Below are positions 62,762-64,000 of a stretch of DNA of 64,000 nt, one piece after another. The stretch spans positions 620,001 to 684,000 of the forward strand of contig NZ_CP014007.2 of NCBI RefSeq assembly GCF_001658025.2, read 5' to 3'. Each line of letters starts with the position of its first letter. The first letter of the stretch is position 1. The translations under genes and the position numbers were made by a program. Under the pieces are notes generated by a model. That model saw only the letters and a program-made list of their open reading frames with translations, had not been told where the DNA came from and made no database searches. The DNA comes from Kosakonia oryzae (lineage in GTDB: Bacteria; Pseudomonadota; Gammaproteobacteria; Enterobacterales; Enterobacteriaceae).

Positions 62762-63859
62762 ATGATTACTTTCAACAATGTGACCAAGCATTACGACGAC
62801 GGTACCGTCGTGGTCGATGGCCTGAACTTTGTCGCGCCAGGAGGCAAAATTACCGTGCTGGTAGGGCCGTCGGGCTGCGGCAAAACCACCTCATTACGCA
62901 TGATCAACCGGCTGGTCGAACCCTCTTCCGGCACGATTTTGCTCAATGGTGAATCCACCGCGCAGATGGATGTGGTGCAGTTGCGTCGGCGCATTGGTTA
63001 CGTGATCCAGAATGCCGGGTTGTTCCCGCATAAAACCATCATCGACAACATCGCCACCACCGCCATCCTTAATGGCGCAGCGAAAAGCAAAGCCAGGGCC
63101 AGAGCGGCGGAATTACTGGAAGTGGTCGGTCTGGCGCCGCAATTGGCGAAACGCTATCCGTGGCAGCTCTCCGGCGGGCAACAGCAGCGCGTCGGTGTGG
63201 CGCGCGCGCTGGCCGCCGATCCGGAATTTATGCTGATGGACGAACCCTTCAGCGCAGTCGATCCTGTCGTGCGTGAACAGTTGCAGGAAGAGTTTCTGCG
63301 CATTCAGAAAGAGGTCAGCAAGACCATCATTATGGTCACCCACGATATTGATGAAGCGATGAAACTGGGTGATTGCGTTGCGGTGCTGAAGCCTGGCGGC
63401 AAGCTGGCGCAACTGGCGACGCCGGGCGAATTGCTGAATGCGCCGCAGAGCGAATTTGTTGCCGATTTCATTGGCCGCGACCGCGGTTATCGCAAACTCA
63501 GTTTCCACACCTCCGCACCACTGACGGCATTGCAGGCGGAACCGGCCATCGAAATGGGCGCAACCCTTGCGCAGGCGCGTGGTATCAGCGCGCAACGTTG
63601 GCTACTGGTGACGCAGCAGGGCAAAGCCTGCGGCTGGTTTGATACGCATCAGCAGGTAACGGTGATTGCGCCGGAAAACGTCAATCTCGGCGCGACGTTT
63701 TCTCCGCAGGGCGGCACGCTGCGCCAGTTGCTGGATTCGGCGCTCAGCTCTCCCTGCCATCGCGCCGTGGTGGTTGATGAACAGCTTGCCCCGCTGGGAT
63801 CGCTGGCGCTGGAAAATGTGCTGGATGCCTGCAAATCGCTGACCCAGGAGGCGCTATGA
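62762..63859 (+). CDS. OpuC/ProV-type ABC importer ATPase, probable hut-regulon transporter
   Basis: A 365-residue ATPase of the quaternary-amine/histidine uptake family: Walker A VGPSGCGKTT (about 33-42), LSGGQQQR, Walker B FMLMDEPFSAVD and VTHDIDEAM, then a C-terminal CBS-like region (about 245-365). Family members import betaine, choline, ergothioneine or, as HutXWV, histidine. Divergent from hutU with matching TGTA-N2-TACA sites at both promoters, so import of histidine, urocanate or a related imidazole is the favoured inference. Betaine uptake (OsmU type) is the alternative. Overlaps the permease gene by 4 bases. Confidence 0.88.
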   Translation: MITFNNVTKHYDDGTVVVDGLNFVAPGGKITVLVGPSGCGKTTSLRMINRLVEPSSGTILLNGESTAQMDVVQLRRRIGYVIQNAGLFPHKTIIDNIATTAILNGAAKSKARARAAELLEVVGLAPQLAKRYPWQLSGGQQQRVGVARALAADPEFMLMDEPFSAVDPVVREQLQEEFLRIQKEVSKTIIMVTHDIDEAMKLGDCVAVLKPGGKLAQLATPGELLNAPQSEFVADFIGRDRGYRKLSFHTSAPLTALQAEPAIEMGATLAQARGISAQRWLLVTQQGKACGWFDTHQQVTVIAPENVNLGATFSPQGGTLRQLLDSALSSPCHRAVVVDEQLAPLGSLALENVLDACKSLTQEAL

Positions 63860-64000
63860 GATTTGACTGGCTGTGGGGGCAAAGCGACAGGATCCTCAAC
63901 CTGCTGCTCTGGCACTGCTATTTGTCGATTACGCCAATCCTGATCGGCCTGCTGCTGGCGATCCCGGTGGGCTGGGCGGTGAACAACCTGCCGAAAGTGA
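63856..64000 (+). CDS. OpuC/ProW-type ABC importer permease (5-prime part only)
   Basis: The first 48 residues (MRFDWLWGQSDRIL...) precede the window edge, including a hydrophobic helix at about 22-40 (LSITPILIGLLLAIPVGWAV), typical of OpuCB/YehW-type permeases. ATG 63856 overlaps the ATPase stop codon. The rest of the transporter, including its binding protein, lies outside the window. Confidence 0.85.
   Translation, partial: MRFDWLWGQSDRILNLLLWHCYLSITPILIGLLLAIPVGWAVNNLPKV

Overview
The window is a chromosomal segment of an Enterobacteriaceae member. Its backbone follows the E. coli K-12 order alx-ygjR-ygjP-rlmG-fadH-patA-aer-yqjI-yqjH-ileX-mug-rpoD-dnaG-rpsU-tsaD-plsY-folB-uppP-cca-ygiM-ygiF-glnE-hldE-ubiK-ribB-zupT-ygiD-ygiC-ygiB-tolC-nudF-yqiB-cpdA-yqiA-parE almost gene for gene. 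GC-rich codon use and the gene set fit the Kosakonia/Enterobacter/Klebsiella side of the family rather than E. coli itself; the genus is an inference.

Accessory blocks interrupt this backbone. (1) 1.7-9.4 kb, between ygjR and ygjP: a PLP aminotransferase diverges from an operon encoding a MetQNI-type importer, a second LuxS-like protein with every catalytic residue, and a short-chain dehydrogenase. It is followed by an aromatic-type aminotransferase, a YitT-family membrane protein and an Lrp/AsnC regulator. (2) 13.4-16.3 kb, between fadH and patA: lsrK diverges directly from lsrFG, i.e. AI-2 kinase and phospho-AI-2 degrading enzymes without lsrR or the lsrACDB importer. (3) 20.2-21.8 kb: an additional chemoreceptor beside aer, each with a sigma-28 (FliA) promoter. 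(4) 23.3-27.0 kb, between yqjH and tRNA-Ile2: a J-domain coiled-coil protein, an SDR/HxlR pair, and an AT-rich gene for a protein with the His-Gly/Ala-Cys signature of clan CD (C80-like) cysteine peptidases. (5) 47.5-50.4 kb, between ygiD and ygiC: a complete TRAP transporter. (6) 58.6-64.0 kb, downstream of parE: hutUIG (histidine degradation) diverging from an OpuC-type ABC importer. TGTA-N2-TACA (HutC-type) operators lie next to both promoters, so the importer is probably part of the hut regulon.

The core block holds the macromolecular synthesis operon (rpsU-dnaG-rpoD) diverging from tsaD; tRNA 3-prime end maturation (cca); nitrogen control (glnE); LPS heptose synthesis (hldE); riboflavin synthesis under an FMN riboswitch (ribB); zinc import (zupT); the tolC/ygiBC group; and the overlapping nudF-yqiB-cpdA-yqiA-parE series. 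Regulatory elements readable in the sequence include a yybP-ykoY manganese/pH riboswitch before alx with its promoter, an FMN riboswitch before ribB, a sigma-54 promoter before patA, FliA promoters before aer and the second receptor, Fur-like boxes before yqjH and zupT, and YqjI-type inverted repeats between yqjI and yqjH.

The strongest candidate for an undescribed system is the LuxS-like/MetQNI/SDR operon, particularly because a trimmed AI-2 processing locus lies under 8 kb away in the same variable neighbourhood. The C80-like protein next to the tRNA gene is second.
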